Positions 31,805-39,951 of a stretch of DNA of 64,000 nt are shown here, piece after piece. Positions within the stretch are counted from its first letter, which is position 1. Each line of letters opens with the position of its first letter. The notes under the pieces were generated by a model. That model saw only the letters and a program-made list of their open reading frames with translations, was not told the DNA's origin and ran no database searches. The DNA is from Thioalkalicoccus limnaeus (GTDB lineage: Bacteria > Pseudomonadota > Gammaproteobacteria > Chromatiales > Chromatiaceae): positions 1 to 64,000 of the forward strand of contig NZ_JBDKXB010000012.1 of the NCBI RefSeq assembly GCF_041197575.1, in the 5' to 3' direction. Position numbers and translations under genes: made by a program.

Positions 31805-32949
31805 AGGGCCGCCACATCTCGCTGGTCTTGCTCCCAACGAGCCGCTGTAACGCGGCATGCGATTATTGCTTCGAGGACCGCACCCATGACCAGCTCAGCC
31901 AAGAAGGGCTACAGGTCATCATCGGTAAGTTGCTCGATCATATGGACGGCCACTCGATCGAGGAACTGACGATTCATTGGCAGGGCGGGGAGGCGCTACT
32001 GCTGCCACCGGACTGGTACCGACGGGCCTTCGCGTTCATCGAGGACGCCGCCGCGGCGCGTGGCAAGCGCGTCGCCCATGGTTTACAGACCAACTTGCTG
32101 GCTTACGGTCCGACGTGGGATCCGATCATCTTCGAGATGTTCGGCGGCACCGTCAGCACCTCGGTGGACTACCCGAACCGACACCGTAAGGTCCCTGGCC
32201 GCGGTCCCGAACACTATGACGCGCTCTTCGCGCGCAAGCTCGAGATGGCTCGCGCGGCCGGCATCGACGTGAAGGCGATCGCGGTGCCCAATCAGGCGAC
32301 GCTGGCGATCGGCGCCGCGCGCTTCTGCGGGCACTTGGTCGAGGTGCTCGGTATCACCGACTTCCAGATCAATACGCCCTTTCCAGGCGGCGCGCCGAAT
32401 GCCGTCAAACGGGATCTGTGCCTCGACCTGGCCGAGCTCACGCGCTTTCACTGTGAACTGGCCGATGTCTGGCTCGGCGGCGAGAGTGCCGACCGGGTGC
32501 GCATCGGACCCTTCGACCAGCTCCTCGATTACTTCCTGCACCGCGAGGCGAGGCTGCCCTGCATCTGGGGACCGAACTGCGCCGACGAACTCATCTGCGT
32601 CGACGCCCGCGGCACCGTCAGTCAATGCGACTGCTGGGTGACCAGCTATCCCGAGCAGCATTTCGGCAACATTTTCGACGGCGACAGCCTGTCCGATCTG
32701 TTGCGCGGGAGCCGGGCGCGGGAGCGTTTCCTCGAACGACCGGCGAGGCTCATGCAAGGGGAGTGCCTCGAGTGCGAGTATCTCGCGTTGTGCCATGGCG
32801 GCTGCCCGGTGCGCACCTACAGCCTCCGCGGCCGCCTGTTCGAGAAGGATCCCTATTGCGAGCTCTACGCGGCCTTGTTCCAGCATATCGCGGGTTGGGC
32901 GGCGCGCCTATCGGCAAGGGCGGTTCGGCCAGACGGCCCCCGTCCATGA
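31801..32949 (+). CDS. Radical SAM/SPASM peptide maturase
   Basis: A 382-residue enzyme with CNAACDYCF (Cys16, 20, 23) for the SAM-cleaving [4Fe-4S] cluster, the HWQGGEALL motif that follows in SPASM maturases, and a C-terminal SPASM region: PCIWGPNCADELICVD, TVSQCDCWV, then GECLECEYLALCHGGC and a last Cys in DPYCELY. The family includes the three-residue cyclophane-forming GrrM/OscB, XyeB and FxsB enzymes and sulfatase maturases. With the Trp-Ile-Asn precursor nearby, cross-linking of Trp to Asn is the expected reaction (inferred). GTG start overlaps the preceding gene. Confidence 0.88.
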   Translation: MKGRHISLVLLPTSRCNAACDYCFEDRTHDQLSQEGLQVIIGKLLDHMDGHSIEELTIHWQGGEALLLPPDWYRRAFAFIEDAAAARGKRVAHGLQTNLLAYGPTWDPIIFEMFGGTVSTSVDYPNRHRKVPGRGPEHYDALFARKLEMARAAGIDVKAIAVPNQATLAIGAARFCGHLVEVLGITDFQINTPFPGGAPNAVKRDLCLDLAELTRFHCELADVWLGGESADRVRIGPFDQLLDYFLHREARLPCIWGPNCADELICVDARGTVSQCDCWVTSYPEQHFGNIFDGDSLSDLLRGSRARERFLERPARLMQGECLECEYLALCHGGCPVRTYSLRGRLFEKDPYCELYAALFQHIAGWAARLSARAVRPDGPRP

Positions 32950-33192
32950 CCTTCTTGACGGTGGGGTGGAACCCCTCCCACGACGAACGGAGTGAAGGTG
33001 GCCCCTACGCTCTCGCTGAAAGGCCGTCCCCTGTGAAGCCACTCGAGCCCGAGCCGCCTCGTCGTTCACGAGCGCGGGACGATGGGCGAGGCCCGGACCC
33101 GGGCCGCCATCGATGCCGCGTCCATCGAATGGCAGGGCCTCGGGCCGGGATCTGGAAGGCTGGCCGGCGCCACGGCGCCGGCTGGTTTGCGG

Positions 33193-34497
33193 TCATGTCG
33201 GTGGCGGCTCCGGGGTCGGCATCCGCACCAGCGGCGCGCTGTCGAGTAGCTTGCTCGCGACCGCGACGAGCGGTGACAGATCGTGGCTGTTGGCGAAGGT
33301 CGCGAAGGTCAGCACCCCGAGCAGATAACGCGGATCGCTGACCCAGGGCGGCAGGAAGCGGGGCGGACGACAGAGCTCCATGGCGTAGAGCTCGCACAAG
33401 GCCGGCATATCGAACAGATCGAGCTTGCCGCAGAACAGCAGGCTCAGACAGTCGGCGCGGCCAGCGGCGAAGCAGGCGCGCACGAAGTAGTTGATTTGCA
33501 TCAGTCCCATCAGATAGACGACGTCCTTCGTGAAGGGCGCACCACCCGTGACGACGCCACCGCGAAAGACGCGGCGGGCACTCTCGAAGGATTGGTCCGG
33601 ATCCCAGGTCCGCTCGAGAAAGTATTGATAGACCGCGATGAAGTCGGCGCCGTCGATGGCCATCTGGATGGCCACGACGCGATCGGCCAAGCGCCGGAGT
33701 CGATCGAGCTCGATGGTCCCGCTGATCAGTTCGGCGAAGACGGCCAGCCCCTCCTGGGTCCGGGTCGTGCCAGGATGCCCGGCGGCGAGGATCGGCAACT
33801 CGCTTTGCTCACGGCCGTTCAGCGAGGTCGCGACATGGATGTAGGCTTCGTGGTGCAGCAGTTGGACGAAATCCCGATCCGTGAAACGCGCGCCGCGCCG
33901 AACGCGGATACTCTTCGAGGTCGCCAGGGCATTCGCCGACAGCCGGTCGACTAGCTCGATCGTCGGGGCCTGGTCGCCGAAGTGGATGCGGACCGCGTCC
34001 GCGAGCCGTTCGGCGACGCTCTCGGCCGAGTGGTAGGTCGAGGGTTCCGTTCGGATCTCGATGTGGGTGAGCTGCGCGATCGTATCCAACACGGTTTGCG
34101 CCAAACCCTGCGGCGTGACCGGGATGTAGCGCAATGGGGCGGTTGGCTCGCCGTAGAGCTGCCGGCCGTATTCGAAGAAGGCATTGGTGCCGACCGCGGC
34201 CAGCATTCGCGCCCCGAGCTCGATCGCCTGCGCTTGGCGATCGAGCCAGGTATCGATCGTCGTCACCGGCACGATGTACCGCCGCGCCTCGCGCACGGCC
34301 TCGACCGTCGGGCCGGGATCGAACATCGGGTAGCTGGGTTGCGGCAGTTCCCGGCCCCCTTTGGCCAGAAAGGTCTCCTTGACCTCCGGCGCCCAGGCGA
34401 TGGCGCTCAGGATGCGCATCGGCCGGCAGGCCTGATGCAGGAGTCGGGCGACGGTCCTGATCCGTTCTTTCTCGCGTTCGGTGGCCATGGTCATCAT
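33193..34497 (-). CDS. DUF1704 / QEGLA-motif metallopeptidase-like protein
   Basis: A 434-residue protein of the DUF1704 family, annotated in some bacteria as flavohemoglobin expression-modulating. It has HEAYIH (residues 216-221), an HExxxH zinc motif, and RTQEGLAVFAEL (QEGLA at 248-252) supplying a further Glu, as in tubulin-tyrosine carboxypeptidases (MATCAP family). A C-terminal peptidase activity is therefore plausible. A GGAGG site five bases upstream supports ATG 34497. It converges with the radical SAM gene, 243 bases apart, so it is a candidate but unproven partner of the peptide cluster. Confidence 0.78.
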   Translation of the reverse strand: MMTMATEREKERIRTVARLLHQACRPMRILSAIAWAPEVKETFLAKGGRELPQPSYPMFDPGPTVEAVREARRYIVPVTTIDTWLDRQAQAIELGARMLAAVGTNAFFEYGRQLYGEPTAPLRYIPVTPQGLAQTVLDTIAQLTHIEIRTEPSTYHSAESVAERLADAVRIHFGDQAPTIELVDRLSANALATSKSIRVRRGARFTDRDFVQLLHHEAYIHVATSLNGREQSELPILAAGHPGTTRTQEGLAVFAELISGTIELDRLRRLADRVVAIQMAIDGADFIAVYQYFLERTWDPDQSFESARRVFRGGVVTGGAPFTKDVVYLMGLMQINYFVRACFAAGRADCLSLLFCGKLDLFDMPALCELYAMELCRPPRFLPPWVSDPRYLLGVLTFATFANSHDLSPLVAVASKLLDSAPLVRMPTPEPPPT

Positions 34498-34640
34498 CGA
34501 AACCTCCGTCGGTAGAAGGGTCGCAGGGCGCGGTTCGGCCAGTCGCTTGCTCGACTCAACGGACACGCGGCCGGCGCGCGCCGCGCAAGAGATTGACCCC
34601 GCTGGCCGGCGCCGCGCCGTGAGCGAACCCAGGGTTACGG

Positions 34641-34883
34641 TCAATTGAGCGTGTCATCCGGCCAGTAGCGAGAGCCGGTCAGCTTCGCCGCGATTTTCCA
34701 GCCTTTGCCGGTCAGCACGAACACGGCCTTGCCGTCATCGAAACGCATTGCTAGCTGCTCCTTCTCGTCACCGGCCATCGCGTCGACCGACGCCGTCGCA
34801 TCCAGGCCCTGCGAGACGAAGCGAGCGAACGCGGCGCTATCCTCGAACAGGATCACGAGCTGCGAGGCGAAACCGCCGATGAC
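34641..34883 (-). pseudogene. C-terminal remnant of a SYLF (YSC84-like) lipid-binding protein
   Basis: About 80 codons in frame read like the end of SYLF-domain proteins: SQLVILFEDSAAFARFV, then the closing KIAAKLTGSRYWPDDTLN (Tyr-Trp...Asp-Asp...Leu-Asn is a family signature at the C-terminus). No credible start or N-terminal domain precedes it; the frame runs into the end of the neighbouring permease gene. It is likely a truncated gene left by a deletion. Confidence 0.55.
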
Positions 34884-34941
34884 GCGATTTCGGTGAGCAT
34901 CTGGGCGCGTTTGGAGTCGGTCGGGTTTCGTTCGCAACCTC

Positions 34942-36285
34942 TCAGTCCAACACCAGCGACAAGGCCAGCACATAGAGCGCCCCGACCGCCAGTTGCACCA
35001 GCATCAGCGGCACGCCGTAGCGGGCGAAGCGGATGAAGGTCACACGCTGACCCTCCTTCTCGCAGATCCCGGCGGCGACGATGTTGGCCGAGGCGCCGAT
35101 CACGGTCGCGTTGCCCCCCAGTGTCGCGCCGAACATCATCGCGACGAAGACCGGCAGCGTGGCCGCCGGCCAGTCGGTGAAGCCGCTCGCCATCGCCACT
35201 TCCGGCACCACCTCGGCCGCAACCAGATAACCTTGGGTCATGATCAGTGCCGCCGCGACGACGGGGATGTTCGCGAGCAGCGCCGAGAGCATGCCGATGC
35301 CGGCGAGCAAGAGCAGCGCCACCAGCGTCAGTTCGGTGCCGAACCAGTCGTAGAGTTGCAGCGAGAAGCCCTGCAACAGACCGGTCTTGGTGAACGCCTG
35401 CACCAGCGCAAAGATCGCGGCCAGGAAGATCAGGGTCTTCCAGTCGATGTCGCGCAGCACGTTGTCGACGGGCTCCACGCGAACGCCGTAGACGACCAGC
35501 AGCGCCAGCGTCGCGCCGATGATGGCCACCGCCGGTGGAACGATGCGCGTCGGCAGGGTCTCTCCGATCAAGAACAAGGTGATCATGATCAGCAGCACCG
35601 CGAGGGACAGGTAGACGAACGCGGGCCGCGTGATCGTCGATGGGTGCGGGGCTTCGGCACCGAGCGGCACCCGCGAGGCCCACACGTCGGGTAGCAGCCG
35701 CGGCAATAGCGGCACCACGACGAGCACGGCGAGCAAACCGCCGAGGCTCACCGTCCGCAGATAGTCGCCGAAGCTGAGTCCGATGGCACTGCCGACCAGG
35801 AAGGTCGCCGGGTCCCCGACCAGCGTCAACATCCCGGCCGAGTTGCTGATGATCGCGGTGACGATCAGCGGTCCGACGAAGTCCACCTTCAGCGCCCGGG
35901 CGACGGCGACGATGATCGGCGCGACCAGGATCACCGTCGTCGCGTTCGGCAGAAAGGCGCACAAAGGCGCCACCAGGACCACGAGCAGCAGCAGAAAGCG
36001 CCGTCCACTGCCGCCCGTGGCGTGCAGATAGCGCTCGCCCACCCAATCGAACACCCCGGTGCGCGCCAGCACGCGCGCGACCACCATGCCGCCGAACAAC
36101 AGCGACAGGGGGCCGCCCGCCGTAGCGATGATGCTATCCAGGTCGTCGCCATCGAGGAGGCCGAGCGCGATCAGCACGCTGACCCCGAGCAAGGCTGCCA
36201 CGGCCATGTCGAGCCGGTCGAAGGCGATCAAGAGGATCACGGCGGCAAAGATGCCGATGGTGACAAGGATATCGATGTCGCTCAT
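34942..36285 (-). CDS. SLC13 / ArsB-NhaD superfamily permease
   Basis: An inner membrane transporter of 447 residues with about 11-12 hydrophobic helices in two halves. Conserved features are FLPNATTVILVAPIIVAVA and ISNSAGMLTLVGDPATFLVG in the first half and MMFGATLGGNATVIGASANI in the second, the hairpin motifs of the ion transporter superfamily (citrate/Na+:H+/arsenite). Sulfate, dicarboxylate or Na+/H+ exchange cannot be told apart here. ATG 36285 is chosen because it gives MSDIDILVTIGIFAAVILL. It follows the binding-protein gene after 72 bases. Confidence 0.82.
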   Translation of the reverse strand: MSDIDILVTIGIFAAVILLIAFDRLDMAVAALLGVSVLIALGLLDGDDLDSIIATAGGPLSLLFGGMVVARVLARTGVFDWVGERYLHATGGSGRRFLLLLVVLVAPLCAFLPNATTVILVAPIIVAVARALKVDFVGPLIVTAIISNSAGMLTLVGDPATFLVGSAIGLSFGDYLRTVSLGGLLAVLVVVPLLPRLLPDVWASRVPLGAEAPHPSTITRPAFVYLSLAVLLIMITLFLIGETLPTRIVPPAVAIIGATLALLVVYGVRVEPVDNVLRDIDWKTLIFLAAIFALVQAFTKTGLLQGFSLQLYDWFGTELTLVALLLLAGIGMLSALLANIPVVAAALIMTQGYLVAAEVVPEVAMASGFTDWPAATLPVFVAMMFGATLGGNATVIGASANIVAAGICEKEGQRVTFIRFARYGVPLMLVQLAVGALYVLALSLVLD

Positions 36286-36357
36286 GGGGTTTCGACCTCT
36301 GTCGGTCAGTGCATCGGCGGCCGGGGATCGATCCGGCCATCCCCGGAACAAGGGCTC

Positions 36358-37398
36358 TCAATCAACGGGCGGTGCATACATGAGTCCACCCTGCGTCCAC
36401 AGATGATTGAGGCCGCGCTCGATCCCGTGCGGCGCGAGGTGTCGCTCGAACAGCTCGCCGTAATTGCCCACGGCCCGGACTGCGCGCACCGACCAGCCCG
36501 GTACCATGGCCATCGCCTCACCGAGGAGCTTTTGATGCTCCTGGCCGGTGGCAAAGAATTGCACCGTATCACCGGCGGCGATCCGCTCATCCAGGTTGGC
36601 CTGCGTGACCCCGTCCTCCTCGGCGCGGATCAGCGCGAACAGGACCCAGCGCACGATCATCGCCCACCGCTCGTCGCCGCCCCAGATCGCGGGTCCCACC
36701 GGCTCCTTGGAGATCTGGTCAGGCAGGATGCGCCAGTTGCTCGCCCCGCCGGGGGCGCTGCTGCGCACGCTGGCGAGCTGGGCCCGATCGGACGACCAGG
36801 CCGCGCAGCGGCCGGCGAAGAAGGCCTCCCGGGCCGCGCTGACCGAGTCGAGCACGAGCGGCTCGATCTCGATCCCGAGACGCGTGGCCCAGCGCGACAG
36901 GTTGCGGCCGCTGGTAGTGCCCTTCACCACACAGATGGATGCACCGGCGAGCTCCGCCGCGCTGGCCACCGGCAACGCGGCCGGTACCATGAAGCCCTGA
37001 CTGTCATAGAAGAGCACCGCCGGAAACCGCACCCCGATGATGGCCTCGCGGTGCAGCGTCCAGGTGGTATTGCGTGCGACCACATCGACCTTGCCGGCTT
37101 GCAACGCCGGAAAGCGCGCGGCGGCGCGCAGCGGTACGAAGCGAACCTTCTCCGGATCCTCCAACACCGCGGCCGCGAGCGCCCGGCAGAAATCCGCGTC
37201 CAGGCCCTGCCAGCGCCCGGCGGCGTCCGGCATGGAAAAGCCGGCAATCCCCTCGCTGACGCCGCAGTGCAGCATGCCGCGGGCACGTATGCCCTTGAGC
37301 ACGTCGGCGGATGCGGTCGGCACAAGCATGAGCAGACCGCAGAGCAGCAGGGTCATTCGGGCGAGATCGAACCTCAGTCGACCAACAGGTTGTCGCAT
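36358..37398 (-). CDS. Solitary amino-acid ABC-type substrate-binding protein (AapJ-like)
   Basis: A 346-residue periplasmic protein with a signal peptide (LLLCGLLMLVPTASA, cleavage near residue 32) and the type-2 binding fold: GMLHCGVSEGIAGFSMPD, GRWQGLDADFCRALAAAV, VDVVARNTTWTLHRE and ICVVKGTTSGRNL. It is closest to AapJ/BztA general amino acid binding proteins. No permease or ATPase gene accompanies it. A GGAGG site precedes ATG 37398. Orphan binding proteins of this type are reported companions of GRRM-type radical SAM systems; with 3.4 kb between them, a link here is speculative. Confidence 0.85.
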   Translation of the reverse strand: MRQPVGRLRFDLARMTLLLCGLLMLVPTASADVLKGIRARGMLHCGVSEGIAGFSMPDAAGRWQGLDADFCRALAAAVLEDPEKVRFVPLRAAARFPALQAGKVDVVARNTTWTLHREAIIGVRFPAVLFYDSQGFMVPAALPVASAAELAGASICVVKGTTSGRNLSRWATRLGIEIEPLVLDSVSAAREAFFAGRCAAWSSDRAQLASVRSSAPGGASNWRILPDQISKEPVGPAIWGGDERWAMIVRWVLFALIRAEEDGVTQANLDERIAAGDTVQFFATGQEHQKLLGEAMAMVPGWSVRAVRAVGNYGELFERHLAPHGIERGLNHLWTQGGLMYAPPVD

Positions 37399-38129
37399 GG
37401 GACCTCCGAGGGGCCTTCTTGGTGCAAGGGGGGACACGCGGCATCATCCATCGAGGCCCTTCACGAGAAACGGAAATGCAATAAGCTGACCAAGGACCCG
37501 CTGGGCTTGGTGGCTCGTGCGCTCCGTCAGTGAAGGAAACGCGAGCGGGGTCGCGGTTCCGCCGACGCGGGTTTCGACACATCTCATCGCGTGGCGTCGG
37601 TCCCCGACATAAGCGAAGGGATTCAGGGGGCTGTGGTGGTTGTTTGCGTCGCAAGCGACAGTGTCCCCGGCCAATCGCCCGTCGTCCGTGTGGCCACGGG
37701 GGCCGGTCTCGATCGACTGGCGCTGCGAGTCGTCCTCCGACATGTCGGAGTTCCTCCATACCCCACGCGTGCGTTGCCGTGAACCTCCGCCGGTCATGTG
37801 GCTGCGTTCACCGATCATTGGCCCGCGGGTCGTGCCAGTCGCCGGCGGTGCGGGTATGGTCGCTGGGCGTCGAGGTTAGGGTGCGGCGAGATCCGGGCCG
37901 AGGACGCTCGACACGGACCGAACGATGGCGTGCCGGGGCTATTGCGAACCCGACGGAAAAGGCGCAGATTATTTGAGGTGGTGAACTCGAACCTCGTCAG
38001 GCGGCGGGTGCCTCCGATACCCTGACTTGCGATCGAGCCACCCAGCCCCAAGACAGACGGGGTCAAGGCAGGTTGCGGCCCTTTTCGTCGTCAATCCTGG
38101 CGAACGTCCAGGTTCGTGCGAGGTGCCCC
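37399..38129. other. Gene-free region
   Basis: 731 bases without a supported gene. It contains the perfect palindrome at 37735-37750. Confidence 0.45.
37735..37750. repeat. Perfect 16-base palindrome CTCCGACATGTCGGAG
   Basis: A fully symmetric 16-mer inside a 731-base gene-free region. A near copy with one changed base is at 24001-24016. It could be an operator or part of a dispersed repeat family. Confidence 0.45.
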
Positions 38130-39137
38130 GTGAAGCTCTTCCAGTCGATCTTCGGCCGTGGTGAAACGCGGGGGCATTATCCGGAATCGCTGATCGAGAC
38201 GGCGATCGAGCGGGCTGTCGATGGGACCGACGCGCGCCTGCGGCACCTCCCCGGTTTTCGCCGGCGCTTGCGCCAACCGGTGATTCACGCCATCGACCAT
38301 GTGGTGGCCTTGGTTGACGCGATCCCAGCCGCGATCCCGGCCGCGCGGGCCGATGTGAGTCGTGAGCCGCGGCTCGCCGCGCTCTTTGCGTCCGCTGACG
38401 CGATGCTCGAGGCCTTCGGGCAGGACCCGACACTGGCACGCTACTTGGCGAGCCCCGAGGGCCGCGGCAGCGAGGCCGTCACGACGCTGTTGCTTGCCGA
38501 GCGCATCGAGCGCAACATCCTCGGCCTCGACCTGGTCGGCGATCAGGTGCGCCGCGACGTCCCGCAAGTGGCCGTCAGCTTCACCGGGCACCGGTTGCTC
38601 GAACCTCAGGTCGACGAGGCGCAGACGCGCCGCTACCTGAAACGCCGTGCCTTCGACCATTTGCTGACCTTGGCCTTGGCGCGGATCGCCGAGGCCCGCG
38701 TCGAGAGGGCGGACCTGGCGCGGCAGCGCGACCTATTGAAGCAAAAACAGCGGACGCTGGAACGGTCGGGCTGGACCCTCGAGCCACGTCAGGATCAGGC
38801 CGCGGATCCAGTCGCCTTGATGGCCGAACTGGATCGCATCAGCGCGCAGCTCGACGCGCTGGGTGCGGATCAGGATGTCTTGCAGAACCATCTCGAGATC
38901 GTTGCTCATCTGCTCGACACGGCCGCTCGCCAGCTCTGGGCCGAGCCGCTGCGCCTGTGGCTCGATGCGATGAATATCCAGCGCGATGACCAGAACCCGG
39001 CGGCCCGTCCGATCGATCTCGCCGAACTGCACAATGCCCGTGGTCGGCGGGCCGTGATGCTGCCGCTGATCATCCGCCCCGGCGAACTGCCGGCACGCGA
39101 GGATTTCGTCGTGGCCGCCGAGCGGTACCTGCGATGA
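38130..39137 (+). CDS. Hypothetical cytoplasmic protein, 335 residues
   Basis: Not recognised. Starts at GTG 38130 after a GAGG site. The product is largely helical, with a charged N-terminal half (RLRHLPGFRRRLRQPVIHAI, LFASADAMLEAFGQDPTLA) and a coiled-coil-like stretch (ARIAEARVERADLARQRDLL, about 195-230), ending in a LPLIIRPGELPAREDFV segment. No signal peptide or metal motif. It overlaps the next gene by four bases, so the two are coupled; with that membrane protein it may form a small unit. Confidence 0.7.
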   Translation: MKLFQSIFGRGETRGHYPESLIETAIERAVDGTDARLRHLPGFRRRLRQPVIHAIDHVVALVDAIPAAIPAARADVSREPRLAALFASADAMLEAFGQDPTLARYLASPEGRGSEAVTTLLLAERIERNILGLDLVGDQVRRDVPQVAVSFTGHRLLEPQVDEAQTRRYLKRRAFDHLLTLALARIAEARVERADLARQRDLLKQKQRTLERSGWTLEPRQDQAADPVALMAELDRISAQLDALGADQDVLQNHLEIVAHLLDTAARQLWAEPLRLWLDAMNIQRDDQNPAARPIDLAELHNARGRRAVMLPLIIRPGELPAREDFVVAAERYLR

Positions 39138-39844
39138 GTCTGGATGGTCAGGGCTCGGCCGGTCTGCTGTCGCTCAGCACCCGCGAGCGGTGGCGCGCGC
39201 CGCGCGCCGCCGCGATCGCCGGGATCCTCTTCTCGGTCCTGTTGGTCACGAGCCTGGTGCTGCTGCGCCATGCGGTCCCGGCCGATCCGTTGGAGGCCGG
39301 GGCTTGGCTCGAGACGCGCGCGGATCTGGTGAAGCTGGCGCTGAACCTGGTGCCATTCTCCGGCATCGCCTTCCTCTGGTTCGTCGGCGTGCTGCGCGAC
39401 CGGCTCGGGGAGCGGGAGGACCGCTTGCTGGCGACGGTTTTTCTCGGCAGCGCGGTGCTGTTCCTTGCTATGCTTTTCCTGTCGGCGGCGGTCGCCGGAG
39501 GACTGATCATCGCCCATGCGGCGGAGCCGGAACGGCTCCTCGGATCCGAGTCCTTCACGGTCGCCCGCGCCATGACCTACGAGATCATGAACGTCTACGC
39601 GATCAAGATGGCCGGCGTCTTCATGATCGTGACCAGCACCGTGGTCCTGCGGACCGGGTTCATCGCCCGCTGGCTGGCGTTCGCCGGTTACGGTCTGGCC
39701 GCGTTGCTGCTGTTCAGCGGACGGCACCTCGAGGGGATCCTATTGGTCTTCCCCCTCTGGGTCTTCTCGGTCAGCGTCCACATCCTGATCGACAATCTGC
39801 GTGGTGTTGCGACAGACGACCATTCGACCAGGTCGATACCCTGA
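39134..39844 (+). CDS. Integral membrane protein, 236 residues
   Basis: Not assigned to a known function. About five or six transmembrane helices: AAIAGILFSVLLVTSLVLL, LNLVPFSGIAFLWFVGVL, VFLGSAVLFLAMLFLSAAV, an IKMAGVFMIVTSTVVL helix and a C-terminal pair. The pattern is like small DUF4386-type membrane proteins. The start overlaps the upstream gene (ATGA). Confidence 0.7.
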   Translation: MSLDGQGSAGLLSLSTRERWRAPRAAAIAGILFSVLLVTSLVLLRHAVPADPLEAGAWLETRADLVKLALNLVPFSGIAFLWFVGVLRDRLGEREDRLLATVFLGSAVLFLAMLFLSAAVAGGLIIAHAAEPERLLGSESFTVARAMTYEIMNVYAIKMAGVFMIVTSTVVLRTGFIARWLAFAGYGLAALLLFSGRHLEGILLVFPLWVFSVSVHILIDNLRGVATDDHSTRSIP

Positions 39845-39951
39845 TCCCGGTAACAGACGCCGCAGCCTCCCATCGCCCACCCGACCAGCGGGGGACCGAG
39901 CGGGAGCAGGGTCCGAACCTCCGGGTCGGTTCCTCCGCAACGGACTCCCGA

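Noticed and set aside
32924..32938. CGGTTCGGCCAGACG shared with about 41670
   Set aside because: A 15-base match between two sites is expected about once or twice by chance in 64 kb, and one site is inside a coding region.
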